A stretch of DNA of 9,320 bases. Origin: a bacterium (GTDB lineage: Bacteria; Patescibacteriota; Saccharimonadia; Saccharimonadales; Saccharimonadaceae). The notes under the pieces were generated by a model. The model was given only the letters and a program-made list of their open reading frames with translations, ran no database searches and was not told where the DNA came from. How positions within the stretch are numbered: position 1 is the first letter of the stretch; each line of letters begins with the position of its first letter. The stretch covers positions 1 through 9,320 of the forward strand of contig JAUIDL010000025.1 of NCBI GenBank assembly GCA_030428585.1, in the 5' to 3' direction. A program made the position numbers and the translations under genes. Shown here piece after piece: positions 1 to 8,959 of this stretch.

Positions 1-1
1 C

Positions 2-1006
2 TTTAGTAGTCAAAGCGACGGGTTGCGAGAGTTGTTGGTTGCAAGTTTCTTATCAGAGAAGACGGCAACTCCCGCTAAACTGACCTCTGGATCACAGGAA
101 CATGTCGAAGCCCTCGAGCTTGCGTGGCACGCGCCACTGACAACCGTGACTAACGACTTGCGGACACTTTTGTCACCACAGCTAAAGTCATACAAACTCA
201 GCGCCACACACCTCAATACATTCTTGGATGTCACCCGAGGCGGGCCACAAACCTTTCTGATGAACAACTTGTTGCATTTCCCAAGCGCTAAATCAGCGGC
301 GGCGGCCTATGGCTCAGCGATGCACCGAACCTTGCAACTGGCACATTTCCACGTTGCTTCGACCGGCGAACAAAAGCCAGCCGAAGACATCTTGCACGAT
401 TTCGAACGTCAACTCGACAAAGAACAATTGTCCGAAGCCGACCACGCGACGTATCTACAAAAGGGAAGTGACGCGCTGAATTTATTCCTCGAGCAACGAC
501 CCGACGCCTTTACTGTTACCCAAAAAGCCGAATTAAACTTTGCCGGCCAAGATGTACACATCGATGACGCGCACATCACCGGTATGCTAGACGTCGCCGA
601 CCTGAACATCAAAGAAAAAACGATGACCGTCACCGATTACAAAACTGGCACGCCAATCAAAGACGGCCGCGCCAGCTCAGAGTACGACAAGATAAAACTG
701 CATAAATACAAGCAGCAACTGATGTTTTACAAATTGCTGGTTGAGGGCTCACGCGACTATCACGACTACACGGTCACAGCAGGCGAATTACTGTTCGTTG
801 AGCCAAATAAATTCCAAGAGATTGTCTCGACACAGATCGCTTACGACGACCAGGAACTGGCTGAGTTCCGTCGTCTGATCGCCACTGTGTGGCAACGCAT
901 CCAATCACTCGACCTGCCAGATATCAGTGACTACGAACCGAACCTCAAAGGTATCTTGGCTTTCGAGGCAGACCTGCTTCAGGACACCTCACCCCTTGAC
1001 CAATAG
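2..1006 (+). CDS. UvrD/AddB-like helicase, C-terminal PD-(D/E)XK nuclease domain (5' partial)
   Basis: The frame is open to the left edge (codons from base 2), so the TTG at 23 is an internal Leu codon, not a start, and this is the C-terminal end of a larger protein. Visible motifs match the RecB/Cas4-like PD-(D/E)XK nuclease fold in order: a His in GSAMH (codon at 323), the metal-binding Asp of GMLD (590), the Asp and Lys of DYKTG (635-649) and QxxxY (716-730). The stretch before it, with LSATHLNTFLDVTRGG and FLMNNLLHFP, resembles the linker of UvrD/Rep-type helicases fused to such nucleases in Patescibacteria. All nuclease motifs are intact, so an active DNA end-processing enzyme in recombinational repair is inferred. 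The helicase motor would lie outside the window and is not seen. The stop (1004-1006) overlaps the promoter driving the next region. Confidence 0.85.
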   Translation, partial: FSSQSDGLRELLVASFLSEKTATPAKLTSGSQEHVEALELAWHAPLTTVTNDLRTLLSPQLKSYKLSATHLNTFLDVTRGGPQTFLMNNLLHFPSAKSAAAAYGSAMHRTLQLAHFHVASTGEQKPAEDILHDFERQLDKEQLSEADHATYLQKGSDALNLFLEQRPDAFTVTQKAELNFAGQDVHIDDAHITGMLDVADLNIKEKTMTVTDYKTGTPIKDGRASSEYDKIKLHKYKQQLMFYKLLVEGSRDYHDYTVTAGELLFVEPNKFQEIVSTQIAYDDQELAEFRRLIATVWQRIQSLDLPDISDYEPNLKGILAFEADLLQDTSPLDQ

Positions 1007-1025
1007 CGCTTATCCGTGGTATAGT
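996..1025 (+). promoter_or_regulatory. Sigma-70-type promoter for the structured RNA region
   Basis: The -35 TTGACC (996-1001) and -10 TATAGT (1020-1025) are separated by 18 bases and each differs from consensus by one base. Initiation is expected near 1032. The -35 sits inside the last codons of the upstream nuclease gene and the stop codon falls in the spacer. Nothing but the structured region and then dus lies downstream on this strand, so this promoter probably drives both. Confidence 0.7.
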
Positions 1026-1050
1026 AACTGTTGGCATTGATGGAGGACGC

Positions 1051-1143
1051 GTGAAAAACGCAGCACAAAAAACTCGTGGTGATTTTTTCTCGCGTTCTCT
1101 CTGCCGTACATTGACAGAGACAGCGAAAATACAGACTTTTTGA
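1051..1143 (+). CDS. Possible 30-residue leader peptide (GTG start)
   Basis: GTG at 1051 follows GGAGG (1042-1046) with a 4-base spacer, about 20 bases after the expected transcription start, and the frame runs 30 codons to TGA at 1141-1143. The peptide is basic and unlike anything I recognise. Its last codons overlap both the left arm of the 14-bp closing stem (1113-1126) and the 11-bp stem at 1133-1143, so translating it would interfere with RNA folding. A small GCGT/ACGC hairpin (1049-1052/1058-1061) covers the start codon. The frame may simply be chance within a structured RNA. Confidence 0.22.
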   Translation: MKNAAQKTRGDFFSRSLCRTLTETAKIQTF

Positions 1144-1474
1144 TCGGTCTGGGGCGCTGCTGAGTACAGAAGCGCCTCGTCATAGACGTCAAAAAGTCTT
1201 GGGGCTCTCGCCCTATCGTTCATGCCGAACCACCTCGAAGCGTGTCGCGTGGAGTCCAAACCCTCGCGACACGTAGTAGTAAAGCGTCACGTGCCTGAGG
1301 GCGCGACAAGCAGGACGGTAGGGCTGAGCCCCACCTAATCGGGGTGCCGCATCGAGAACAACGTCGTTCTTCGATGCGGCATCTCGTCCAAGCCACCTCC
1401 GGACACACCCCGTCTCGGAGGTTGAGTTCCCGCATGGGAGCTCACTTTCGAGAAGAGAAGGGGAGTACCCAACT

Positions 1475-1651
1475 ATGGCCGGAAACGGTTATGCCCGACA
1501 GATCGAGCACGTGCAGAGCAAGCTCGACCGCACAGGTTCGATCAGCCCGAGCGACCCCCACGCCCAGACCTTGCTGCGTGCAGCACGTCAGGGCGACCCG
1601 TCCGCTCGAGCATTCGTCGCCAACAGCGGTCTTCAGGGCAAGATGCGCTAG
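1475..1651 (+). CDS. Small basic protein of 58 residues, unknown function
   Basis: ATG at 1475 follows the purine-rich AAGGGGAG (1459-1466) with an 8-base spacer, in a stretch left single-stranded between two hairpins; the stop is TAG at 1649-1651. The product has eight Lys/Arg against four Asp/Glu, no Cys, and no signal peptide or membrane segment. It looks like two amphipathic helices (about residues 6-19 and 28-39), separated by a Gly/Ser/Pro linker (TGSISPSDP, 20-28), then a third short helix after GDPSAR (40-45). Codon use is strongly GC-ending and Arg codons are all CGN. It is embedded in the structured RNA region and upstream of dus. I do not recognise the family. The good start signal and protein-like composition favour a real gene; two longer frames over the same bases look like shadows. 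Confidence 0.5.
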   Translation: MAGNGYARQIEHVQSKLDRTGSISPSDPHAQTLLRAARQGDPSARAFVANSGLQGKMR

Positions 1652-1796
1652 ACCACGTTGCCGTCGCCCCCATGGCGGCAGCGATAGTGAGCCGGTATTC
1701 GGGATATTCGGCTTGCGGGAGCGCAGTTCGGGAGAATCTACCCGACGACACGGACTGTGTAAAATAGGGCTCTCGAGATACATCGCTGTCTCTGTC

Positions 1797-1842
1797 CTTC
1801 TCCTTATCCTAATAATTAAAAGATTGTTATGATAAGGAGAAG
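1797..1842 (+). promoter_or_regulatory. Hairpin sequestering the dus ribosome binding site
   Basis: CTTCTCCTTATC (1797-1808) pairs perfectly with GATAAGGAGAAG (1831-1842), a 12-bp stem with a 22-base AT-rich loop. The right arm contains the dus Shine-Dalgarno AAGGAG, three bases upstream of which nothing else could serve, so the closed hairpin should block initiation. It begins at the base right after the 14-bp closing stem of the upstream RNA and could stack on it. There is no U tract, so it is not an intrinsic terminator. A translational switch or a protein or RNA binding site is the inference. Confidence 0.6.
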
Positions 1843-1845
1843 CGT

Positions 1846-2811
1846 ATGAAATCATTTTGGCAAGACCTACCACGACCATTCTTTATATTGGCCCCGATGG
1901 AGGCCGTGACTGACGTGGTTTTTCGCCACGTCGTTGCGCAGGCCGCCGCGCCTGATGTCTATTTCACCGAGTTCACTAACTCAGCCAGTTATTTTAGCGA
2001 AAAAGGCCGCCACAGTACGCGTGGTCGTTTAGCATTTACCGAAGACGAGCAACCAATCGTTGCCCAAATCTGGGGAACCAACCCCAAGCATTTTGCCTTC
2101 ATGGCAAAGGGGATGAAAGAGCAAGGCTTTGCCGGTATCGACATCAATATGGGCTGTCCTACTAAAGACGTCGTCAAAACAGGTGCTTGTAGTGGCCTGA
2201 TCCGCACGCCAGAACTCGCCGCAGACATTATTGCCGCCACCAAAACCGCTGGCCTGCCGGTCAGTGTGAAAACCCGACTTGGCTTTCTCGAAACCGACGA
2301 GTGGCGTGATTGGCTGACGCATATCCTCAAACAAGACATCGTCAACCTCACTATCCACTTGCGGACGCGAAAAGAAATGAGTAAAGTCCCAGCGCACTAC
2401 GAACTCATCAAAGATATCGTCGCCTTGCGTGACGAGATCGCACCGCACACCTTACTGACTATTAACGGTGATATTCGCGACCGCCAACACGGCCTCGAAC
2501 TCATCGAAAACACCGGCGTTGACGGAGTCATGATTGGCCGCGGCGTCTTTACAAATCCTTACGCCTTTTCAACCGAGTCGCGACCACGGACACAACAAGA
2601 ACTACTCGGTCTCTTAAATTTGCATCTTGATTTGTTCGATCAGTACACAAAAACGCTCGAGCCACGACCGTATGATCCGCTCAAGCGTTTCTTTAAGATT
2701 TATGTGCGTGATTTTCCCGGAGCGGCTGAACTGCGCGACCAATTAATGCACAGCAAGTCGACCGACGAGGCGCGCGAGATTATTTCCCGCGTGACGTCGG
2801 AGCAAACGTAA
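1846..2811 (+). CDS. dus: tRNA-dihydrouridine synthase
   Basis: This FMN-dependent enzyme reduces uridine to 5,6-dihydrouridine in the D-loop of tRNA with NADPH. The 321-residue product has the expected length and family motifs: the FMN-binding APMEAVTD (16-23); NMGCP (101-105) with the catalytic Cys104; KTRLG with Lys142; the His of TIHLRTR (His171); NGD (207-209); and GRG (231-233), which binds the FMN phosphate. The C-terminal helical tRNA-binding domain follows from about 245. The start at 1846 is set by AAGGAG (1834-1839) seven bases upstream, which lies in the right arm of a 12-bp hairpin, so translation is probably controlled. Its 3' end overlaps the convergent acyltransferase gene by 32 bases. 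I cannot assign DusA, B or C with certainty; the motif layout is closest to the DusB/DusC type. Confidence 0.93.
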   Translation: MKSFWQDLPRPFFILAPMEAVTDVVFRHVVAQAAAPDVYFTEFTNSASYFSEKGRHSTRGRLAFTEDEQPIVAQIWGTNPKHFAFMAKGMKEQGFAGIDINMGCPTKDVVKTGACSGLIRTPELAADIIAATKTAGLPVSVKTRLGFLETDEWRDWLTHILKQDIVNLTIHLRTRKEMSKVPAHYELIKDIVALRDEIAPHTLLTINGDIRDRQHGLELIENTGVDGVMIGRGVFTNPYAFSTESRPRTQQELLGLLNLHLDLFDQYTKTLEPRPYDPLKRFFKIYVRDFPGAAELRDQLMHSKSTDEAREIISRVTSEQT

Positions 2812-3514
2812 ACGCCCGAGTCTGCCCTGAAAGCTCAGCCACTGCTTGAACGGTCAGTTCACTAATCAACTGTCGGCGTTTTGCGCCCGGTAACCGTGAT
2901 TCGCCACCAACAGTTGCTGGATCGATCGCATCACCAAAATGGATTTCGAGGATAGCGCGTCGTGCAAATCGATCTGTGTACCGAAGCCCCACGGGTAGGA
3001 TGGGAGCACCGGTTTCAACCGACGCAAACGCCATGCCTGGCAAGGGTTCATATAACCGTCCATCCCTTGAACGTGTTCCTTCAAAGTGGAGACCAATCAT
3101 ATCTCCATCTTCAACAATCCGCTCGGTATCAGCTTTTAATCGCTTCAACCCCGCGATGCTTCCGGTTCGATCAACCGGGAACTGTCCAGTTCTTTCTAGA
3201 TAACGCTGAATAGAGCCACCAAGAATTCCTGTATCATTTATGCCACCGCCGTTGAAATAGTCTTCTTTTGCACCAAAACGCGTTTTATATCCGGTTTCGT
3301 CGAAAATAACTTTGGCGATAGCAAACGAGTCTGCCATACGAAGATGATTTGCCGCGACAATCGCTGGACCGCGTTGGGTTTGTTCAAATAAGTTATCCAG
3401 TCCTACGGGACGAATAGCGTATCGAGGCGCCAATACGAGCGAGGCAAGTTTGTGTCCTGATTCAAAATGGTCATTCGTTGTGTCAGAAGTATCTTCGGGA
3501 AATTGTTCAGTCAT
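2780..3514 (-). CDS. plsC: 1-acyl-sn-glycerol-3-phosphate acyltransferase-like protein (PlsC family)
   Basis: The enzyme transfers an acyl chain to a lysophospholipid or lysophosphatidate at the inner membrane face. All four family blocks are present in the 244 residues: NHLRMAD with catalytic His57 and Asp62 (HX4D); FPVDR (112-116); FEGTRS (144-149), which binds glycerol phosphate; and PILPVGL (171-177). There is no obvious N-terminal membrane anchor. The gene follows atpC by 20 bases on the same strand and is probably the last gene of the atp transcript. No Shine-Dalgarno is seen before the ATG, whereas a -10-like TAAAAT ends seven bases upstream, so a leaderless message is possible. In an organism with little lipid synthesis it would suit remodelling of scavenged lipids, which is inference. 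Exact substrate unknown. Confidence 0.88.
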   Translation of the reverse strand: MTEQFPEDTSDTTNDHFESGHKLASLVLAPRYAIRPVGLDNLFEQTQRGPAIVAANHLRMADSFAIAKVIFDETGYKTRFGAKEDYFNGGGINDTGILGGSIQRYLERTGQFPVDRTGSIAGLKRLKADTERIVEDGDMIGLHFEGTRSRDGRLYEPLPGMAFASVETGAPILPVGLRYTDRFARRAILEIHFGDAIDPATVGGESRLPGAKRRQLISELTVQAVAELSGQTRAFTFAPTSRGK

Positions 3515-3521
3515 GCAGGTG

Positions 3522-3550
3522 ATTTTATACTATCCTAACGTCGCTGTCGA
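3522..3550 (-). promoter_or_regulatory. Possible promoter for a leaderless acyltransferase mRNA
   Basis: On the minus strand TCGACA (3545-3550) and TAAAAT (3522-3527) are spaced by 17 bases. Seven bases then separate the -10 from the ATG at 3514, placing the expected start of transcription at the first base of the start codon. No ribosome binding site is present, which agrees. The -35 lies in the last codons of atpC. Confidence 0.35.
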
Positions 3551-3957
3551 CGGCGCAAATCAGCCACACGCAGACGGACCATATGTCGGTCAACCAACTG
3601 TCGAGCCTGATCGAGCTCAATAGAGTCTTTTGCCTCGTCACGCATTTGCAAGGCACGTTCCAGCGCGGCGCGCGATTCTGCCTCGACAATGTCATCACCA
3701 TGGTCAGCTTCGTCCACTAACACACGGATAGCGTTCGGGTTTACTTCAACCACGCCACCGCTAATGGCAAAGTATTCCAGCTGTTCATCACGATCAGCTT
3801 TTTCGTGGCGAACAGCCAGTGCACCGGGAATTGCCAAGGTGACTAATGGCTCGTGACCAGGAAAAATAGCAATCTCGCCATCAGCTGTTGGCGCAATTAA
3901 TTCGTAGATCTTTTGATCAACGCGCACTCCTTGCAAGGTTATCAGCTGCAGATGCAT
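3535..3957 (-). CDS. atpC: F1F0 ATP synthase subunit epsilon
   Basis: Epsilon joins gamma in the central stalk, couples the c-ring to the F1 head and can inhibit ATP hydrolysis. The 140-residue product has the N-terminal beta-sandwich domain (about 1-85), with the GEIAIFPGHEPLVTLAIPGAL block and FAISGGVVEV typical of the family, and a C-terminal pair of helices rich in charged residues (about 88-140) ending in an Arg-rich tail. Length is in the usual range. Its ATG directly follows the atpD stop (TAGATG) with no gap, so translation is probably coupled; the AAGG in the end of atpD can serve as ribosome binding site. Confidence 0.93.
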   Translation of the reverse strand: MHLQLITLQGVRVDQKIYELIAPTADGEIAIFPGHEPLVTLAIPGALAVRHEKADRDEQLEYFAISGGVVEVNPNAIRVLVDEADHGDDIVEAESRAALERALQMRDEAKDSIELDQARQLVDRHMVRLRVADLRRRQRR

Positions 3958-6220
<2,263 letters not shown>

Positions 6221-6223
6221 CGA

Positions 6224-7750
6224 CTAGTCCTCAAAGCCTTTCGCCACTTTTTTCGCGGTTTCAGCGATAACTTTTTCGGTTGCCTCGGTTGGTTTGTCGC
6301 CCTCATCCAGTGTCTGCATGGCTTTCTTGTGATCAGCCCAAAGCTTGGTCAGGACAGCTTCCTGAGCTGGCTTGATGTTCGCGGCGGGAATATGGTCGAA
6401 GTGTCCACCAGTCACAGCAGCGATACTGGCGACTTGCTGCCAAACGCTCAGTGGTTGATATTGCGGTTGCTTCAGCAGTTCGGTCAAGCGTTGTCCTCGA
6501 TCAATTTGCTTTTTGGTCGCATCGTCGAGGTCGCTGCCAAACTGGGTAAAGCTGGCCAGTTCGCGGAATTGACTCAGACCGAGCTTCAGATTGCCGCTAA
6601 CACCCTTAACCGCCTTGGTCTGAGCAGCACCACCGACACGAGAAACCGACAGACCAGCCGAAATCGCCGGACGAATACCTTGGTAGAACAGGTCGGTTTC
6701 AAGGAAAATCTGACCGTCAGTAATCGAAATCACATTCGTCGGAATGTAAGCGCTAATGTCACCAGCTTGGGTTTCAATAATCGGCAGGGCAGTCAACGAT
6801 CCAGCTCCTAAGTCATCAGATAATTTTGCCGAGCGCTCAAGCAGGCGAGAGTGCAGGTAAAAGACATCACCAGGATAGGCTTCACGACCCGGTGGGCGAC
6901 GCAGCAACAACGACATCTGGCGATACGCCACGGCGTGCTTGGTCAAGTCATCGTAAATCATCAGGGCGTGGCCTTTGTTGTCGCGGAAATATTCACCCAT
7001 CGCTGTTCCCGAGTACGGTGCGAGGTAGAGCAGAGAGGCTGGGTCAGACGGACTGGTGGCGACGACAATAGTCTGATCCATCACACCTTCGTGTTTGAGA
7101 CGGTCGACCAGTCGAGCAATCTTCGATAGTTTCTGACCAATCGCGACATAGACATTAATGACACCGGTCTTTTGCTTGGCCTGGTTAATCATCGTGTCGA
7201 TAGCCAGCGCCGTCTTACCGGTCTGACGGTCACCAATGATCAGCTCTCGTTGTCCGCGGCCGATTGGGAACATTGCGTCAATCGAGACAATGCCTGTCAT
7301 TAGTGGTTCGTGGACCGACTTTCGATCCATCACGCCCGCCGCTTCACGTTCGACGATACCGCGTGCTTTAGTTTTAATAGCTGGACCACCGTCCAACGGA
7401 CGACCGAGCGGGTCAACGACACGGCCGAGTAACTCTGGGCCAACAGGAACATCGAGTACCGTTCCTTTCAAACGAACGGTTTGACCAGCTTTAACCTGTG
7501 CGTCTTCTCCCAGCAACACTGCACCAATTTCGTCCTCGAGCAGGTTCAAAGCAAAGGCTTCGACAATCCCATCTTCGGTTTCGATTTGCAGTACCTCGCT
7601 AAAGCCAGCTTTGCGCAGTCCGTGCACCCACGCGACACCGTCACCAATTCGAATCACCACACCGACTTCGTCGATTTTCCCGCTGGTTTCGAGCTGCTCA
7701 ATTGCTTGGCGTAGCTCTTTTGATAATTCTGTAACTGATACTTGGCTCAT
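6224..7750 (-). CDS. atpA: F1F0 ATP synthase subunit alpha
   Basis: Alpha is the non-catalytic nucleotide-binding subunit of the F1 head and supplies the arginine finger to the catalytic site. The 508 residues match the family length. Seen: N-terminal delta-binding helix (1-25), beta-barrel domain (26-95), Walker A GDRQTGKT (173-180), Walker B region HALMIYDD (261-268), the [16 protein letters not shown] block (336-351), and the arginine finger in SVSRVGG (Arg371). The C-terminal helical bundle carries a charged tail. AAGGA lies six bases before the ATG at 7750; the gap from atpH is nine bases. Nothing is missing or broken. Confidence 0.97.
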   Translation of the reverse strand: MSQVSVTELSKELRQAIEQLETSGKIDEVGVVIRIGDGVAWVHGLRKAGFSEVLQIETEDGIVEAFALNLLEDEIGAVLLGEDAQVKAGQTVRLKGTVLDVPVGPELLGRVVDPLGRPLDGGPAIKTKARGIVEREAAGVMDRKSVHEPLMTGIVSIDAMFPIGRGQRELIIGDRQTGKTALAIDTMINQAKQKTGVINVYVAIGQKLSKIARLVDRLKHEGVMDQTIVVATSPSDPASLLYLAPYSGTAMGEYFRDNKGHALMIYDDLTKHAVAYRQMSLLLRRPPGREAYPGDVFYLHSRLLERSAKLSDDLGAGSLTALPIIETQAGDISAYIPTNVISITDGQIFLETDLFYQGIRPAISAGLSVSRVGGAAQTKAVKGVSGNLKLGLSQFRELASFTQFGSDLDDATKKQIDRGQRLTELLKQPQYQPLSVWQQVASIAAVTGGHFDHIPAANIKPAQEAVLTKLWADHKKAMQTLDEGDKPTEATEKVIAETAKKVAKGFED

Positions 7751-7759
7751 ACTGATTCC

Positions 7760-8161
7760 TTATGCTTTTCTGAATTGGGTTTTTAGCGTAGTTAATTGGG
7801 TTTTGATTGTCTGGTCAATCTGGTGACCGGGCAGGTCAACGCGGTAACCACCGACCAGGCTTGGATCGATAAACTCATCAAGCGACACAGACTTCGCGTC
7901 GAGCTCGCGAGTAATAAGGTCGGTAATTGCCGCCTTGGTCTGATCGGAAAGAGGAAAGGCAGAGTGGAGTGAGCCAACTTGCTGGCCACGACGCGCCAGC
8001 TCCATCTCGACATCACGCACGATCAACGTATGTTCGTTCAAGCGTCGATTCTGCAGCAGGTAGGCTGCCAATTGCAGCATCACATCATGCGCCGACACGC
8101 CAGCTTGGAGCTGGTCAGCGACATACGTCGACAACAATCGTCGTGAAAGTCGACGGGCCAT
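7760..8161 (-). CDS. atpH: F1F0 ATP synthase subunit delta, short form
   Basis: Delta (OSCP-like) joins the b-subunit stator to the top of F1. The product has only 133 residues against about 175-180 in most bacteria. The C-terminal part is normal, with the SAFPLSDQ segment (about 67-74), then IDPSLVGGYRVDLPG and the helix ending in LTTLKTQF. The shortening lies in the N-terminal helical bundle that caps alpha. The start ATG overlaps the atpF stop by one base (TAATG) and no earlier start is possible without running deep into atpF, so this is not a mis-called start. Position between b and alpha is the standard one and supports the assignment. Confidence 0.85.
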   Translation of the reverse strand: MARRLSRRLLSTYVADQLQAGVSAHDVMLQLAAYLLQNRRLNEHTLIVRDVEMELARRGQQVGSLHSAFPLSDQTKAAITDLITRELDAKSVSLDEFIDPSLVGGYRVDLPGHQIDQTIKTQLTTLKTQFRKA

Positions 8162-8700
8162 TAGGCGTTCTCCTTAACAGCTTTGGCGATTCGTTCGTCA
8201 TCAGCTTTTGCTGAAATTGCCGAGCCGGCCACTTTTTCGGTTGCCCGACTGACCAGTTCCAAGGTTTCGTTATACAGATCTTTTTTAGCTGCTTGAATAT
8301 CTTTATCGATTTGCTCGTGGGCATCCTCGACGATTCGTTCAGCTGATTGCTTGGCTTTGCGTTCACTTGAGGCGATAATCTCCACCGATTCGAGTTTAGC
8401 GGTATCGACGATATCAGCCGCTTGCTTACGAGCAGTATCAAGCAACTGGGCGACTTCTTCTTTGCTGTCATCAGCCGCTTTCTTGGCTTCGGTTGCTGCC
8501 TTTGCCGCAGCTTCGATGTTCGCTTGACGCTCGTCAACTTGTTTCATCAACCATGGATAGACGAATTTACCCAGCAAGAACACCAAAATCAAAAAGGCAA
8601 TCAACTGAATAATCAGTAGTCGCCAATCGATACCAAGCGCACCAAACAGATCTGCGTCAGGCGCAGTCGTTTCAGCAGCAAACTGGTGCAGTATATTCAT
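8161..8700 (-). CDS. atpF: F1F0 ATP synthase subunit b
   Basis: Subunit b is the peripheral stalk that anchors the stator in the membrane. The 179-residue product has one membrane helix at about 27-49 (WRLLIIQLIAFLILVFLLGK and following) and then a long, highly charged, Ala-rich helix typical of the b dimer coiled coil (about 55-175). Length is slightly above the usual 155-170. GAGGA lies about 11 bases before the ATG, in the 15-base gap after atpE. Its stop overlaps the atpH start. Confidence 0.93.
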   Translation of the reverse strand: MNILHQFAAETTAPDADLFGALGIDWRLLIIQLIAFLILVFLLGKFVYPWLMKQVDERQANIEAAAKAATEAKKAADDSKEEVAQLLDTARKQAADIVDTAKLESVEIIASSERKAKQSAERIVEDAHEQIDKDIQAAKKDLYNETLELVSRATEKVAGSAISAKADDERIAKAVKENA

Positions 8701-8715
8701 TTATTCAATATTCCT

Positions 8716-8928
8716 CTAAATAAACTTCGCGATAATTGCCACGATAATACCGATAATTGCCAACGAGTCAGCGAAGACAATCGCGGTAATCATCAGGGTG
8801 CGGATATCACTTAGCTTTTCTGGGTTACGTCCAAAGGCGTTCAATGCGCCGGCACCAATAAAGCCGACACCCATCGCCGCACCAAAGGCAGGCAAGCCGT
8901 AAGTTAGTCCGAATGCTAATGCGTCCAT
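8716..8928 (-). CDS. atpE: F1F0 ATP synthase subunit c
   Basis: Subunit c forms the ion-carrying rotor ring. The 70 residues fold as two membrane helices (about 4-30 and 45-68) around the polar loop GRNPE (33-37). The ion-binding carboxylate is Asp54 in helix 2 (VFADSLAIIG), 18 residues after the loop Pro36, the same spacing as in E. coli. The helix 1 Gln of sodium-type c-rings is a Val here (residue 21), so protons are the likely coupling ion. Asp rather than the more usual Glu is the only oddity. AAGGAG (8938-8943) lies nine bases before the ATG. An extended -10 promoter precedes the gene. Confidence 0.94.
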   Translation of the reverse strand: MDALAFGLTYGLPAFGAAMGVGFIGAGALNAFGRNPEKLSDIRTLMITAIVFADSLAIIGIIVAIIAKFI

Positions 8929-8959
8929 CTAATATTTCTCCTTATTTTCTCTTTACCAT

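Larger units (their letters stand above)
1032..1796 (+). ncRNA. Candidate large structured RNA / long structured leader, family not recognised
   Basis: About 840 bases between the helicase and dus hold no conventional gene but many strong stems. A perfect 14-bp pairing, 1113-1126 with 1783-1796, closes the whole. Inside are: 1133-1143 with 1189-1199 (11 bp), enclosing 1147-1150/1184-1187 and 1151-1158/1171-1178; 1202-1205/1210-1213; 1241-1249/1265-1273 (9 bp); 1345-1355/1371-1381 (11 bp, extended inward by 1356-1359/1366-1369); 1395-1401/1416-1422; 1423-1431/1436-1444 (9 bp, loop GCAT); 1656-1663/1676-1683 (8 bp); 1690-1698/1704-1713 (one bulge); and small hairpins to about 1759. The 5' end is set by the promoter at 996-1025; the 3' end is inferred from the closing stem, and the transcript may run on into dus. 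The GC-rich hairpins lack a following U tract, so they are not terminators. I could not match tmRNA, RNase P, SRP or intron signatures. A long mRNA leader is the main alternative. Confidence 0.55.

Noticed and set aside
1067..1088. A6/T6 hairpin as an intrinsic terminator of the helicase gene
   Set aside because: The stem is nearly all A-T with a bulge and only one G-C pair, and it lies downstream of a strong promoter.
1345..1381. Very stable 15-bp hairpin as a terminator
   Set aside because: It is followed by ATCTCGTCC with no U tract.
1690..1713. Group II intron domain V
   Set aside because: The hairpin starts AGCCG and looks similar, but it is shorter than the 34-nt domain V and no boundary sequences or reverse transcriptase are seen.
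1756..1765. TAAAAT as a -10 element for a separate dus promoter
   Set aside because: No -35 at 16-18 bases, and the TG upstream is one base out of place for an extended -10. It cannot be excluded.
1113..1796. The 14-bp inverted repeats as terminal repeats of a mobile element
   Set aside because: No target-site duplication flanks them, there is no transposase, and the right repeat directly joins the dus regulatory hairpin, which fits RNA pairing better.
1344..1832. Open frame of 162 codons on the plus strand
   Set aside because: No ribosome binding site, Ser/Arg-rich low-information product, and it covers the 58-codon ORF in another frame; it is what GC-rich structured DNA gives by chance.
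1442..1879. Open frame of 145 codons on the minus strand
   Set aside because: Antisense to the small ORF and to the dus start, no recognisable domain and no start signal.
6329..6811. 160-codon plus-strand frame opposite atpA
   Set aside because: Shadow of the alpha subunit gene, whose motifs are fully intact on the minus strand.
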